Shown here piece by piece: positions 1 to 8,643 of a stretch of 37,920 bases of DNA. The notes under the pieces are model-generated. The model ran no database searches, was not told where the DNA came from, and saw nothing but the letters and a program-made list of their open reading frames with translations. Positions within the stretch are counted from its first letter, which is position 1. Every line of letters begins with the position of its first letter. Location: assembly GCA_017545595.1 (NCBI GenBank), contig JAFWLO010000011.1:1-37920 (forward strand). The letters are read 5' to 3'. Source of the stretch: Candidatus Saccharimonadota bacterium (GTDB lineage Bacteria; Patescibacteriota; Saccharimonadia; Saccharimonadales; Saccharimonadaceae). Both the position numbers and the translations under genes were made by a program.

Positions 1-4
1 AAGT

Positions 5-913
5 ATGTCTAATAAAATCATGATTGTTGGAACAGGGAATGTTGGCGCCTCGATCGCTTTCTCTCTACTCAACCAACGAACCGCCGTGGGCGAACTAGTT
101 CTTGTTGATATCAACTCTGCCGACGCTGAAGGAGAAGCTATGGATCTCCGCGACGCTCTCGCAGTCGCCCCAAGCTTCCTCAAGATCAAGTCCGGAACTT
201 ACAAAGATTCGAGAAACTGCGACATCATTGTTATAACCGCCGGCGCAAACCAAAAGCCCGGAGAAACCCGCCTCGATCTTCTAAAGAAAAATTCCTCAAT
301 CTTCCGCCCCATGGTTAAAGAAATCATGTCGAACGGTTTCCGTGGCATCTTCCTTGTCGTCACAAACCCTATGGACGTCATGACTTATTTAACATGGAAA
401 TACTCCGGTCTTCCTTCCGACCACGTTCTCGGGTCAGGAACGGTTCTCGATTCTGCCCGCCTCCGTCTTAAGCTCTCTGAAAAACTTTCCTTAAATCCAA
501 AGTCAATTCACGCCTTCCAAATCGCCGAACACGGCGATACCGAATTCGCTCTCTGGTCTTCCGCAAATGTAGCTGGCCAACCTATCTCGACTATGCTCTC
601 TAAAAAATCCCTCGAGGAAATCGAATCTTTCGCCCGAAATGAAGCTTACGAAATCATCAACAAAAAGGGCGCAACCCATTACGGAATCGGCGTCTGCACC
701 GCCCGCATCATTCAAACCATCCTGAACGACGAACGTCGTGTTCTCTCCGTTTCCTCTTTCGACGACTACAACGGACTCTTTCTCGGTTTCCCAACCGTCG
801 TCGGTCGCCGTGGCGCACTCAAACGCCTAACTCTCGAACTCTCCGAAGAAGAGGGAATTAAATACCAAAAATCCGTAAACACAATAAAATCCGCTATAAA
901 ATCCCTAAAATAA
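5..913 (+). CDS. ldh: L-lactate dehydrogenase
   Basis: Reduces pyruvate to L-lactate with NADH in the cytosol, regenerating NAD+ during fermentation. The 302-residue protein has the usual family length. It starts with a Rossmann loop GTGNVGAS (9-16), with Asp35 placed to bind the adenosine ribose. The active-site loop ANQKPGETR (81-89) carries Gln83 at the position that separates lactate dehydrogenases (Gln) from malate dehydrogenases (Arg), and Arg89. Asn121 of NPMDV, Asp149 and Arg152 of the LDSAR motif, and His176 of AEHGDTE complete the substrate and proton-relay residues; Thr224 in GATHYG also fits LDH. The ATG is four bases from the window edge, so its promoter and upstream neighbour cannot be seen. 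The next gene has its own promoter. Family assignment is firm; the in vivo substrate is inferred from Gln83. Confidence 0.95.
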   Translation: MSNKIMIVGTGNVGASIAFSLLNQRTAVGELVLVDINSADAEGEAMDLRDALAVAPSFLKIKSGTYKDSRNCDIIVITAGANQKPGETRLDLLKKNSSIFRPMVKEIMSNGFRGIFLVVTNPMDVMTYLTWKYSGLPSDHVLGSGTVLDSARLRLKLSEKLSLNPKSIHAFQIAEHGDTEFALWSSANVAGQPISTMLSKKSLEEIESFARNEAYEIINKKGATHYGIGVCTARIIQTILNDERRVLSVSSFDDYNGLFLGFPTVVGRRGALKRLTLELSEEEGIKYQKSVNTIKSAIKSLK

Positions 914-920
914 GCTTTTA

Positions 921-929
921 TGTTATACT
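921..929 (+). promoter_or_regulatory. Extended -10 promoter, leaderless start of DUF2207 gene
   Basis: TGT-TATACT, with the hexamer at 924-929 followed by exactly six bases and then the ATG at 936. A start site seven bases after the -10 would fall on the A of the ATG. No Shine-Dalgarno site is present. Confidence 0.65.
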
Positions 930-935
930 AAAAAT

Positions 936-2810
936 ATGAAAAAAGCGGTTTTTTTGATAATTTTACTAACTTTATCACTCCTCCCGACAAATTCCTTCGC
1001 CGCGACGAGTGATTTTTATTTCTCGAACGCAACATTTGATTATTATTTATCAAAAGACTCTTCCGGCAATTCTTCCATGCGCGTCGAAGAAGTCCTAACC
1101 GCCGAATTCCCTAACTTTGACCAAAACCACGGAATCGAACGTTGCATCCCGACAAAATACCGCGGAGTAAATTCTCTCATAAAATCCTCTTTCTCGGCTT
1201 ACCGAACTGAAGACGGAACCAGCATGGGCGAACACGCCTTAACCCGCTCAAATTATGCCGAACCTTTCTCAACCTATGATAACAACGGTTCAACCTGTTT
1301 CCGCATCGGCTCCGCCTCTTCTTATGTCCACGGCTCCCAAACTTACACTCTTTACTACACCTTAGAAAACGTCATCCTCACCCCCGACAACGCTAACGCC
1401 CAAGAACTCTATTGGGACACAAACGGGACTGGCTGGTCTCAGCGTTTTGAAAACCTCACCGCGACCGTCCACCTCCGCCCCGAACTCATCGACGCCTTCT
1501 CTGGAGAAACCTCCTGTTATGTCGGCGCTTACGGAATTGGCGGGACCGAATCCACTTCCCGTTGTAAAACCTCCATTTCCGAAGACAAGTCAACCATAAC
1601 CTTCAAAACTTCAAACCTTGCCCCCCGAGAAAATATGACTATCGATCTTTCTTTCGCTCCTTCGACTTTTGTTGTTAAAAAATCTAACATTTTCCTCCTT
1701 ATTGGCGCCGGAATCGGAGCTCTCCTCGTTCTGTTTCTTCTGTCTCTACATTCCTGGATTTCCGCCGAAAAAGCTATTAGCGAGAAAAAACACTCCGCAA
1801 AAGATAAAATCTTTCCGACTCAATACACTCCTCCGAAAGGACTATCCGTCGCCGAAGCCGGAACTATTTATCTTGGTTCAACATCCAGTCTTCAAGTTGC
1901 CTCGCTCATGGAACTTGCCGTAAAACACTGCATCGAGCTAGAAAAACTCGGAAAACGTTTTCTCGGAGGAAATAAATGGTCAATCCGCGTCAAAAACATC
2001 GACAACATCCCCGAAGAACAACTTGTCGTCCTAAAAATCCTCAACGGCGCAAATCCCGTCCATAACGGCGACAAAATAGAAGTCAAAAAACACCGCTATT
2101 CCTACGCCCTAGAAAACCTCAACAACCGTTTCACCACAACTTTAAAGTCAACCGTTCGAGCCAAGGGCTATTTCGAACCAAAATCCACTAAAACCCCAGA
2201 AGTTGGGAAGATGACTCTTTTCCTTTTCTTGTTCATCGGCGTAAGCTTTGTGCTCGGTTCGCTCTCAGTCTCAACCTTAACCTCTGACATTAGCTTTAAT
2301 ATTATCCCTTACATTATCCCCGCCCTCTGGCTAATCAACATTATAAATTTCACCATCTACATCTGGATTATTCTTGACGTCGAAAAATATAACAAAATCT
2401 CTTTCGAGGGCATAAAAGTTTCTAAATACCTCGACGGCCTCAAAAAATACATGACTCTCGCCGAAAAAGAACGTCTCGAATTTCTCCAAAGCGTCAAGGG
2501 CGCAACCTTATCGAACCAAAACATCGTCCAACTTTACGAAAAACTCCTCCCATACGCCGTTTTATTCAACATCGAAAGCTCCTGGCTCGCCGAAATGAAT
2601 CACTATTACGAAATGGATGATGTAACAAACCCAAATTGGCTCTATGGCGCTGCCTATCTTTCCACTAAAGATTTCAACGATTTTTCAACCTACACGACAT
2701 CAAGCATTTCCTCTTCGACAAGCTCAAGTTCCTCTTCTGGTAGCTCCGGTGGAGGAGGTGGAGGCTTCTCCGGAGGTGGAGGTGGCGGAGGAGGGGGCGG
2801 AGGCTGGTAG
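936..2810 (+). CDS. DUF2207 family membrane protein with glycine-rich tail
   Basis: Predicted secreted/membrane protein of unknown function, 624 residues. A signal peptide (about 1-23, hydrophobic core VFLIILLTLSLL, then SFAA) leads into an extracellular beta-rich DUF2207 domain of about 220 residues. A membrane helix follows at about 251-272. A cytoplasmic stretch with the family-typical YTPPKGLSVAEAGTI (297-311) is followed by two closely spaced helices (about 427-480) and a C-terminal domain. The protein ends in a Ser-rich linker and a run of glycines closed by Trp, a hallmark of DUF2207 proteins. The start is fixed by the signal peptide and by the -10 element immediately upstream. It appears monocistronic, because the next gene has its own promoter. 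The family is widespread but uncharacterised; a cell-envelope role is inference. Confidence 0.85.
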   Translation: MKKAVFLIILLTLSLLPTNSFAATSDFYFSNATFDYYLSKDSSGNSSMRVEEVLTAEFPNFDQNHGIERCIPTKYRGVNSLIKSSFSAYRTEDGTSMGEHALTRSNYAEPFSTYDNNGSTCFRIGSASSYVHGSQTYTLYYTLENVILTPDNANAQELYWDTNGTGWSQRFENLTATVHLRPELIDAFSGETSCYVGAYGIGGTESTSRCKTSISEDKSTITFKTSNLAPRENMTIDLSFAPSTFVVKKSNIFLLIGAGIGALLVLFLLSLHSWISAEKAISEKKHSAKDKIFPTQYTPPKGLSVAEAGTIYLGSTSSLQVASLMELAVKHCIELEKLGKRFLGGNKWSIRVKNIDNIPEEQLVVLKILNGANPVHNGDKIEVKKHRYSYALENLNNRFTTTLKSTVRAKGYFEPKSTKTPEVGKMTLFLFLFIGVSFVLGSLSVSTLTSDISFNIIPYIIPALWLINIINFTIYIWIILDVEKYNKISFEGIKVSKYLDGLKKYMTLAEKERLEFLQSVKGATLSNQNIVQLYEKLLPYAVLFNIESSWLAEMNHYYEMDDVTNPNWLYGAAYLSTKDFNDFSTYTTSSISSSTSSSSSSGSSGGGGGGFSGGGGGGGGGGGW

Positions 2811-2846
2811 TCTCTCTATCCCTTCCTTTACTAAAAACCCTAATTG

Positions 2847-2855
2847 TGCAATAAT
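2847..2855 (+). promoter_or_regulatory. Extended -10 promoter, leaderless start of serS
   Basis: TGC-AATAAT with the hexamer at 2850-2855, six bases before the ATG at 2862. This spacing supports the ATG over the in-frame TTG at 2844, which lies upstream of the predicted transcription start. Confidence 0.55.
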
Positions 2856-2861
2856 AAATAT

Positions 2862-4106
2862 ATGTTAGACATAAATTTCATTCGCGAAAACAAGAAAGAA
2901 GTCGAAAAATCCGTCCGAGAAAAACGCTATAAAATCTCCATAGACGACCTTTTAAAGCTTGACGACGAACGCCGAGAAGCCCTTAAACAAGTCGAAGACC
3001 TCCGAAAGGAGAAAAACGAAATCGCTTCAAAAATGAAAGGCGGAAAACCTTCCTCAGAACTCATCGCCCGCGGAAAAGAAATTAAATCCTCCCTTTCCTC
3101 TTTAGAAGAAACCCTAACCGAAAAAGAATCTAAACTGAGAACCGAACTCAAATCCGTCCCGAACATCATCTTCGATGACGTTCCTCTCGGCGGAGAAGAA
3201 GACTCCGTCGAAATAAAAACCTGGGGCGAGAAAAAATCCTCCGGAGTTGACCACCTCGACTACGCCATCTCTCGCGATTGGGTAGATTTTGAGCGTGGCG
3301 CAAAAGTCGCCGGCAGTAAATTCTATTATCTAAAAGGCGAACTTGCCCTCCTCGAAAACGCCCTGCTCCAATACGGTCTTAAGAAAGTTCTAGAACATGG
3401 CTTCACATACATGACCGTCCCCGACCTCGTCTCCTCTAAAATCCTCGAGGGTTGCGGATTTAATCCTCGAACCTCCGACCAGTCCGACGAATACTTTGTA
3501 GAAAACGAAGATCTCGCCCTCATTGCGACCGCAGAAATGCCTCTAACCGGATACCACATGGACGAAATCATCGACGAAGATAAACTTCCGCTCTTTTACG
3601 CCGGTTATTCCGCTTGCTTCCGCAAAGAAGCCGGAACATACGGAAAATACACTCGTGGCCTCTTCCGCGTCCACCAATTCAATAAATTAGAGATGTATGC
3701 TTTTTGTCTTCCTGAACAGTCAAAAGAAATCCATGAAAAAATCCTTAAAATCGAAGAAGATATCTGGCAAGGCCTAGAAATCCCATACCACATCATCAAC
3801 ATCGCCGCTGGCGACCTCGGCTCCCCTGCTGCGAAAAAATACGATATGGAATATTGGTCTCCGGTCAATCAAAAATACCAAGAAATAACCAGTTGTTCAA
3901 ACTGTACAGATTTTCAAGCTCGCGCCGTTAATTGTCGTGTCCGCAGAAAAGACGGCTCCGTTGAATTCGTTCACACTTTAAACGGCACGGCAATCCCACT
4001 CGCTCGTGCGCTCGTCGTTATCTTAGAAAATTACGCAAAAGAAGGAGGAAAACTAACAGTTCCAAAAGTCTTGAGGCCATATCTAAATAACATGGAGGAA
4101 ATTTAA
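2862..4106 (+). CDS. serS: Seryl-tRNA synthetase
   Basis: Class II synthetase that charges tRNA-Ser. From the ATG at 2862 (MLDINFIREN) the protein is 414 residues, close to the bacterial norm. The N-terminal long coiled-coil arm (about 25-105, rich in Lys and Glu) contacts the tRNA variable arm. The catalytic domain carries the serine/ATP site TAEMPLTG (about 223-230), motif 2 with FRKEAG (253-258) and RGLFRVHQF (265-273), and motif 3 near the C-terminus in TLNGTAIPLARAL. The start is chosen because the family begins with M-L-D and because the -10 hexamer ends six bases upstream. hpf begins at the base after the stop codon, so the two genes are probably co-transcribed. Confidence 0.96.
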   Translation: MLDINFIRENKKEVEKSVREKRYKISIDDLLKLDDERREALKQVEDLRKEKNEIASKMKGGKPSSELIARGKEIKSSLSSLEETLTEKESKLRTELKSVPNIIFDDVPLGGEEDSVEIKTWGEKKSSGVDHLDYAISRDWVDFERGAKVAGSKFYYLKGELALLENALLQYGLKKVLEHGFTYMTVPDLVSSKILEGCGFNPRTSDQSDEYFVENEDLALIATAEMPLTGYHMDEIIDEDKLPLFYAGYSACFRKEAGTYGKYTRGLFRVHQFNKLEMYAFCLPEQSKEIHEKILKIEEDIWQGLEIPYHIINIAAGDLGSPAAKKYDMEYWSPVNQKYQEITSCSNCTDFQARAVNCRVRRKDGSVEFVHTLNGTAIPLARALVVILENYAKEGGKLTVPKVLRPYLNNMEEI

Positions 4107-4472
4107 ATGATTAACAAAATCGATGTTTCAGGCTCAAATTACAAAATAGAAGAAAACCTTCGCAAATACGCAACCAAAAAAATCGGCAAGCTCGACCGCT
4201 ATCTTCCTCGCGGACACAAAAAAGACGTTGTTGCAAAAGTCGTCGTAACCGAAGTTAAACGCGATCATGGAAACAAATACGAAATTTCCGTCGCCATGGA
4301 AATTCCAGGCGGGAAGGTTCTTTCCTCCAAAGATGAATGCTCAAACCTCTATGCCGGAATTGACATCGTCGAAGCTAAACTTGCCGGACAAATCCGTCGT
4401 TTCAAACTCGAACAAACCCCACATCTCAAAAAAGAAAAACGAGGACTCCGAGGTTTGTTCTCCAAAAAATAA
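4107..4472 (+). CDS. hpf: Ribosome hibernation promoting factor, short form (S30AE family)
   Basis: Binds the decoding region of the 30S subunit and silences ribosomes in slow growth. The 121-residue protein matches the single-domain short HPF/YfiA form: it opens with the typical interface strand (INKIDVSGSNYKIEENLRKY), continues through a basic helix, and ends in a short Lys/Arg-rich tail. It lacks the C-terminal dimerisation domain of long HPF. The ATG directly abuts the serS stop and is preceded by GGAGG (4094-4098) inside the serS 3' end, so it is probably translated from the serS transcript. secA follows behind its own promoter; hpf next to secA is a common bacterial arrangement. Whether it dimerises or only inactivates single ribosomes cannot be told from sequence. 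Confidence 0.88.
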   Translation: MINKIDVSGSNYKIEENLRKYATKKIGKLDRYLPRGHKKDVVAKVVVTEVKRDHGNKYEISVAMEIPGGKVLSSKDECSNLYAGIDIVEAKLAGQIRRFKLEQTPHLKKEKRGLRGLFSKK

Positions 4473-4474
4473 TA

Positions 4475-4513
4475 TGCTAAAATAAATCTGATATTAACTT
4501 TTCCGTTTGGGAG
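4475..4513 (+). promoter_or_regulatory. secA promoter and Shine-Dalgarno leader
   Basis: Extended -10 TGC-TAAAAT (hexamer 4478-4483) predicts a start near 4490 and a leader of about 34 bases. The leader carries a Shine-Dalgarno GGGAG at 4509-4513, ten bases before the ATG at 4524. This contrasts with the leaderless starts elsewhere in the window. Confidence 0.55.
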
Positions 4514-4523
4514 ATTCGACTGC

Positions 4524-7349
4524 ATGTCTAAGAACAAGATAGATAAAAAACCGAAAAAAGAGAAAAAGCCGTCCGACAAACTCGCCGACAAAACAAATCT
4601 CGAAAAATTCCTTCAAACTATTTTTGGCGATGCTCAGAAAAAAACCTTAAAGCGCCTTCATAAAAAAGTCGAAGAAATTAACTCCCTCGAACCCAAATAC
4701 AAAAAAATGTCCGACGAAGAGCTCTCGGATCAAACTTCTATCCTCAAGGAAAAACTCCAGAAACTCACAAAAAAGTCCGAAGCTGAAGCCGCAAAAAAAG
4801 CTCTCGCCGAAGAAAAATCTGGAAAAAAGTCGAAAAACTCCAGAAAGTCTAAAAAATCCAAACAGTCTTCCTACGATTCTCTTCAAAGAGCGCTTGATGC
4901 TATTCTCCCCGACACTTTCGCCCTCTGTCGCGAAGTTTCCAGACGTGTTCTTGGAATGCGTCATTACGACGTCCAGCTCATCGGCGGAATGGTTCTTCAC
5001 GAGGGTAATGTCGCCGAAATGAAAACCGGCGAAGGAAAGACCCTCGTCGCCCTACTCCCCGCCACCTTAAATGCGCTCTCTGGTCGCGGTGTCCATGTCG
5101 TCACCGTAAACGACTATCTCGCCCAACGTGATGCCGGCTGGAACGGCCCCATCTACGATTTTCTCGGCCTCTCTGTCGGCGTCATCATCAACAACGCCTC
5201 CTTTATCTACGACAAAGAATACATCAACGAAGAACACGAAGACGAACGTTTTCGTCACCTTCGTCCCGCGACAAGGAAAGAAGCCTACCGCGCCGACATC
5301 ACCTATGGAACAAACAACGAATTCGGCTTCGATTATCTTCGCGACAACATGGCTAGCGATGTCAACTATCTCCGTCAGCGAGAGCTCAACTTTGCCATCG
5401 TTGATGAAGTCGACTCTATCCTTATCGACGAAGCCCGCACCCCGCTCATCATTTCCGCTCCTGCTGGTGATAACCCCGATGCCTACTATCAATTCGCAAA
5501 AGTCGCCTCTCGTCTCAATCCCGCCGACTACGTTCTCGACGAAAAACACCGCTCAGTTACTTTAACCGACAAGGGCGTCGAAAAAGTCGAAGAAATCCTC
5601 GGCGTAGAAAGTCTTTACTCCACAAAAAACACTCGCCTCGTCTATCACATGGAACAAGCCCTTCGTGCGGAAGTCCTCTTTAAACGCGACAAAGATTATG
5701 TCGTAACAAATTCTGGAGAAGTCATAATTGTCGACGAACATACCGGCCGCCTCATGCAAGGTCGTCGCTATAATGAAGGTCTCCATCAAGCCATCGAAGC
5801 TAAAGAAGGCGTCGCAGTAAAGCAAGAATCCATGACCCTTGCGACTATCTCCTTCCAGAACTTTTTCCGCTTATACAACAAACTCTCAGGCATGACCGGA
5901 ACCGCCTTCACCGAAGCTGAAGAATTCCAACAAATCTACGCACTCGACGTTATTCAAATCCCGCCTAATCGCCCCATCAAACGTCTCGACAAAGATGATT
6001 TAATCTTCAAAACCGAAGCAGGAAAAATCCGTGCTATCGTCCGCGAAATCAAAAAATACCATGAAAAGGGTCAGCCTGTTCTAGTTGGTTCCGCCTCCAT
6101 CGTAAAAAACGAACTCATAGCTTCCTATCTCGACAAAGAAAACATCCCTTATGAAATTTTGAACGCTAAAAATAACGAACGTGAAGCCGCCATTATCGAA
6201 AAAGCCGGTGAAAAAGGCGCCGTCACCCTCGCGACAAATATGGCCGGACGCGGAACCGACATTAAATTATCCGATGAAGTTAAAAAACTCGGTGGCCTCG
6301 TTGTTATCGGTTCAGAACGCCATGATTCTCGCCGCGTCGACAACCAGCTTCGCGGACGCGGTGGCCGCCAGGGCGACCCAGGAACAACCCAATTCTTCGT
6401 CTCCTGCGAAGATGATCTTATGCGCATCTTTCAAGGCGAACGCGTCGCAATGCTCATGTCTCGCCTCGGCGTCGACGAAGATACCCCAATCCAAGCCAAG
6501 TCCATTTCAAAAACTCTCGAAAACGCCCAGAAAAAAATCGAAGGCTTCAACTTCGACTCTCGCAAAAACGTCGTTCAATACGATAACGTCATAAATCGCC
6601 ACCGCAAAGTCGTTTATACGATGCGCCGAAAAATCCTCGAAGGAGAAGACATCCGCCCCGAAATTTCCCGCCTAATCCGCGAAGAAACCGCCGAGCTGAC
6701 CATGTTTAGCTCCCGCGTCAATAAAAACTTCAAATCCGACTTTCTCTCAGTCTTCAAACTCGACGAAGACCTCGTCGAAGAAATTGGCCGTCTTCGCAAA
6801 GAAAAAGACCGAAAAAATCTCGCAAAAATCGCCGTCGAAGAGGCTTATTCCAACAAAGAACAAGAAGTCGGTCCCGAGCTCATGCGCAAAATCGAACGCG
6901 AAGTTTACTTGCGCGTCCTTGATATGCTTTGGATGCAGCATCTCGAAAATATGCAACATCTCCGCGAAGGCATTCACTGGCGCTCCGTCGGACAACGTGA
7001 CCCGCTTGTCGAATATCGTTCCGAGTCTCAAAAACTCTTCGATGGCCTTCAAAGAAATCTCCGAGAAGAAGTTCTTAAAGTCCTCCTAAACATCACGAAA
7101 CAAGAAGCCGACTCCACAAACACTATAGACAACGAAGAATACGATTCCGAACTAACAAAGATGGCCGAAACCGCAACCGAAAAAGGCGTAAACGAAATAT
7201 CCGCCGGCGATAAAAACCTCGACTCTGAGTTCAAAAAAGAAAACGCTGGCCAAAAACGTCCCTCCGGGGCGAACACAAACCAAAACACCGTCCGCAATCA
7301 AAATCGCAAAAACCGCAAAAAACAACGAAAAAATAAAAAGCGACGATGA
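4524..7349 (+). CDS. secA: Preprotein translocase ATPase SecA
   Basis: ATP-driven motor that pushes unfolded secretory proteins through SecYEG at the inner face of the membrane. The 941-residue protein has Walker A MKTGEGKT (166-173), the DEAD-like VDEVDSILIDEARTPL (from 293) and the second ATPase half with ATNMAGRGTDI and the arginine-finger region QLRGRGGRQGDPG. Two regions are unusual. A Lys/Ser-rich low-complexity insertion (about 82-115) sits before the first nucleotide-binding fold. The C-terminus (about 860-941) is Asn/Lys/Arg-rich and ends in a strongly basic stretch, with no Cys-rich zinc motif of the kind that binds SecB. The start is supported by GGGAG ten bases upstream. The stop overlaps the start of the next gene by ATGA, implying translational coupling. 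Confidence 0.97.
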   Translation: MSKNKIDKKPKKEKKPSDKLADKTNLEKFLQTIFGDAQKKTLKRLHKKVEEINSLEPKYKKMSDEELSDQTSILKEKLQKLTKKSEAEAAKKALAEEKSGKKSKNSRKSKKSKQSSYDSLQRALDAILPDTFALCREVSRRVLGMRHYDVQLIGGMVLHEGNVAEMKTGEGKTLVALLPATLNALSGRGVHVVTVNDYLAQRDAGWNGPIYDFLGLSVGVIINNASFIYDKEYINEEHEDERFRHLRPATRKEAYRADITYGTNNEFGFDYLRDNMASDVNYLRQRELNFAIVDEVDSILIDEARTPLIISAPAGDNPDAYYQFAKVASRLNPADYVLDEKHRSVTLTDKGVEKVEEILGVESLYSTKNTRLVYHMEQALRAEVLFKRDKDYVVTNSGEVIIVDEHTGRLMQGRRYNEGLHQAIEAKEGVAVKQESMTLATISFQNFFRLYNKLSGMTGTAFTEAEEFQQIYALDVIQIPPNRPIKRLDKDDLIFKTEAGKIRAIVREIKKYHEKGQPVLVGSASIVKNELIASYLDKENIPYEILNAKNNEREAAIIEKAGEKGAVTLATNMAGRGTDIKLSDEVKKLGGLVVIGSERHDSRRVDNQLRGRGGRQGDPGTTQFFVSCEDDLMRIFQGERVAMLMSRLGVDEDTPIQAKSISKTLENAQKKIEGFNFDSRKNVVQYDNVINRHRKVVYTMRRKILEGEDIRPEISRLIREETAELTMFSSRVNKNFKSDFLSVFKLDEDLVEEIGRLRKEKDRKNLAKIAVEEAYSNKEQEVGPELMRKIEREVYLRVLDMLWMQHLENMQHLREGIHWRSVGQRDPLVEYRSESQKLFDGLQRNLREEVLKVLLNITKQEADSTNTIDNEEYDSELTKMAETATEKGVNEISAGDKNLDSEFKKENAGQKRPSGANTNQNTVRNQNRKNRKKQRKNKKRR

Positions 7350-8620
7350 GACATTCCGTCGAAGAAGTCAAACTCCACTCCGGCGCGAAAGGTCTTCTGA
7401 TAAATATCCCCGGCGCAAGCGTAATGTCAACACGGGTTCATTTTCGCGGAGGTTTAAGATACGCTAAAAAACCAAACATCTACGAAATTGCCCACGTCGT
7501 CGAACACCTTTCTTTTGGCGCAAATTCAAAATACAAAAACGAAGCGGAATACGAAGCCGAATTTACCAAAAACGGTGCTTATCACAACGCCTGGACTTCC
7601 GACCTCTCAATCTGCTACGAAACCGAATGTGCAGATTTCGAATGGGATAGAGTTTTAGACTTGAAACGTCTCGCTATCTGCGAGCCAAAGTTTAATGAAA
7701 TAGAACTAAAAAGCGAAAAGGGGAACGTAAAATCCGAATTAACAGGCTATATGAACGACTATAATCGCCTTCTCTGGCCTCGTCTTCAACAATCCATCGG
7801 TGAAAAAGTCCAAAACCTCCCCGAAAGAATCCGCTCCCTCCCAAACATTACCTTAAAAGACATTCGCGAACATTACCGTCGCACTCATACTTCAAACAAT
7901 ATGCGTTTCGTTATTGCGGGAAACTTAAGTTTTTCCAGACGAAGAAAAATCGTAAAAATGTTAAATGACTGGGATTTGAGGCCCGGAAAGCTTCTCGCTC
8001 CTCCGACCGATTCACTTCACTCAAAACCCCCAGTCCTAATCCGCAGAAAAGATGCATCTAACATCACCTTCGGTTTCTCTTTCGTCATCCCATATCGTTT
8101 TGACATGCCTCGATGTTCAGCAATGTCATGTCTCGATCATATGTTAACAGGGACAATGTCTTCCCGTATTCTCGGAAAAGCTCGTCACCGCGGGCTTGTT
8201 TATGGAATGAGTTCATCTTTAAACCTTGATGAAACAAAAACCTCCTGGGATTTTGATGGTGAAGTTGAAACCGAAAACGCCGAAGAGCTTTTTCAGCTAA
8301 TTCACTCCGAACTTTCCGAAGTTCTCTCTGGAAACATTTCCGATTCCGAAATCGAATCCGCAAAAAGCTATATCCTCGGACGCTTTCAAATGTCCGCCCA
8401 AACCGTCAGCCAAATCGCCGACATGTATGCCGAAGAATATTTCAAATGTGGTGAAATCGGAAAATACTATTCTATCCCCGACATAATCCGAACCGTCGAC
8501 AAAACCGAAATAATCGAACTAACAAACGAACTTGTCCACTCCAACGTTTCAGCTCTTGTCGCTGTTGGCTCTTGCGAAAAATCTCTCATCTCTTCGCTTG
8601 CCTCCAAGCTCACTTTTTAA
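7346..8620 (+). CDS. M16 family zinc metallopeptidase
   Basis: Pitrilysin/insulysin-clan peptidase of 424 residues, so a single two-domain half as in M16B enzymes. The inverted zinc motif HVVEH (50-54) is intact, and the third zinc ligand is Glu131, 76 residues after His54, within E-x6-E (124-131); this is the canonical M16 spacing. The C-terminal half contains the usual inactive repeat with a GLVYGMSSSL-type segment. There is no signal peptide, so it is probably cytoplasmic. Its start overlaps the secA stop (ATGA). The substrate is unknown: leftover signal peptides, toxic peptides or imported peptides are all possible, and adjacency to secA makes the first attractive but unproven. The sequence shows no loss of catalytic residues. 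Confidence 0.88.
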   Translation: MRHSVEEVKLHSGAKGLLINIPGASVMSTRVHFRGGLRYAKKPNIYEIAHVVEHLSFGANSKYKNEAEYEAEFTKNGAYHNAWTSDLSICYETECADFEWDRVLDLKRLAICEPKFNEIELKSEKGNVKSELTGYMNDYNRLLWPRLQQSIGEKVQNLPERIRSLPNITLKDIREHYRRTHTSNNMRFVIAGNLSFSRRRKIVKMLNDWDLRPGKLLAPPTDSLHSKPPVLIRRKDASNITFGFSFVIPYRFDMPRCSAMSCLDHMLTGTMSSRILGKARHRGLVYGMSSSLNLDETKTSWDFDGEVETENAEELFQLIHSELSEVLSGNISDSEIESAKSYILGRFQMSAQTVSQIADMYAEEYFKCGEIGKYYSIPDIIRTVDKTEIIELTNELVHSNVSALVAVGSCEKSLISSLASKLTF

Positions 8621-8628
8621 TTATTCTA

Positions 8629-8637
8629 TGCTATAAT
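8629..8637 (+). promoter_or_regulatory. Extended -10 promoter, leaderless start of murD
   Basis: Consensus TGC-TATAAT (hexamer 8632-8637), followed by six T/A bases and the ATG at 8644. It lies just after the M16 gene's stop at 8620. No Shine-Dalgarno site is present. Confidence 0.75.
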
Positions 8638-8643
8638 TTTTTT

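Noticed and set aside
5-913. Malate dehydrogenase as the identity of the first gene
   Set aside because: Gln83 in the substrate loop, where malate enzymes have Arg, indicates lactate dehydrogenase.
2844-2862. Upstream TTG start for serS
   Set aside because: It lies before the predicted transcription start and adds residues that precede the conserved MLD start of the family.
4647-5549. Long minus-strand open frames opposite secA, and similar frames opposite ftsX, pheT, uvrA and xseA
   Set aside because: They mirror the strongly biased codon use of the sense genes, lack promoters or ribosome-binding sites, and encode no recognisable domains.
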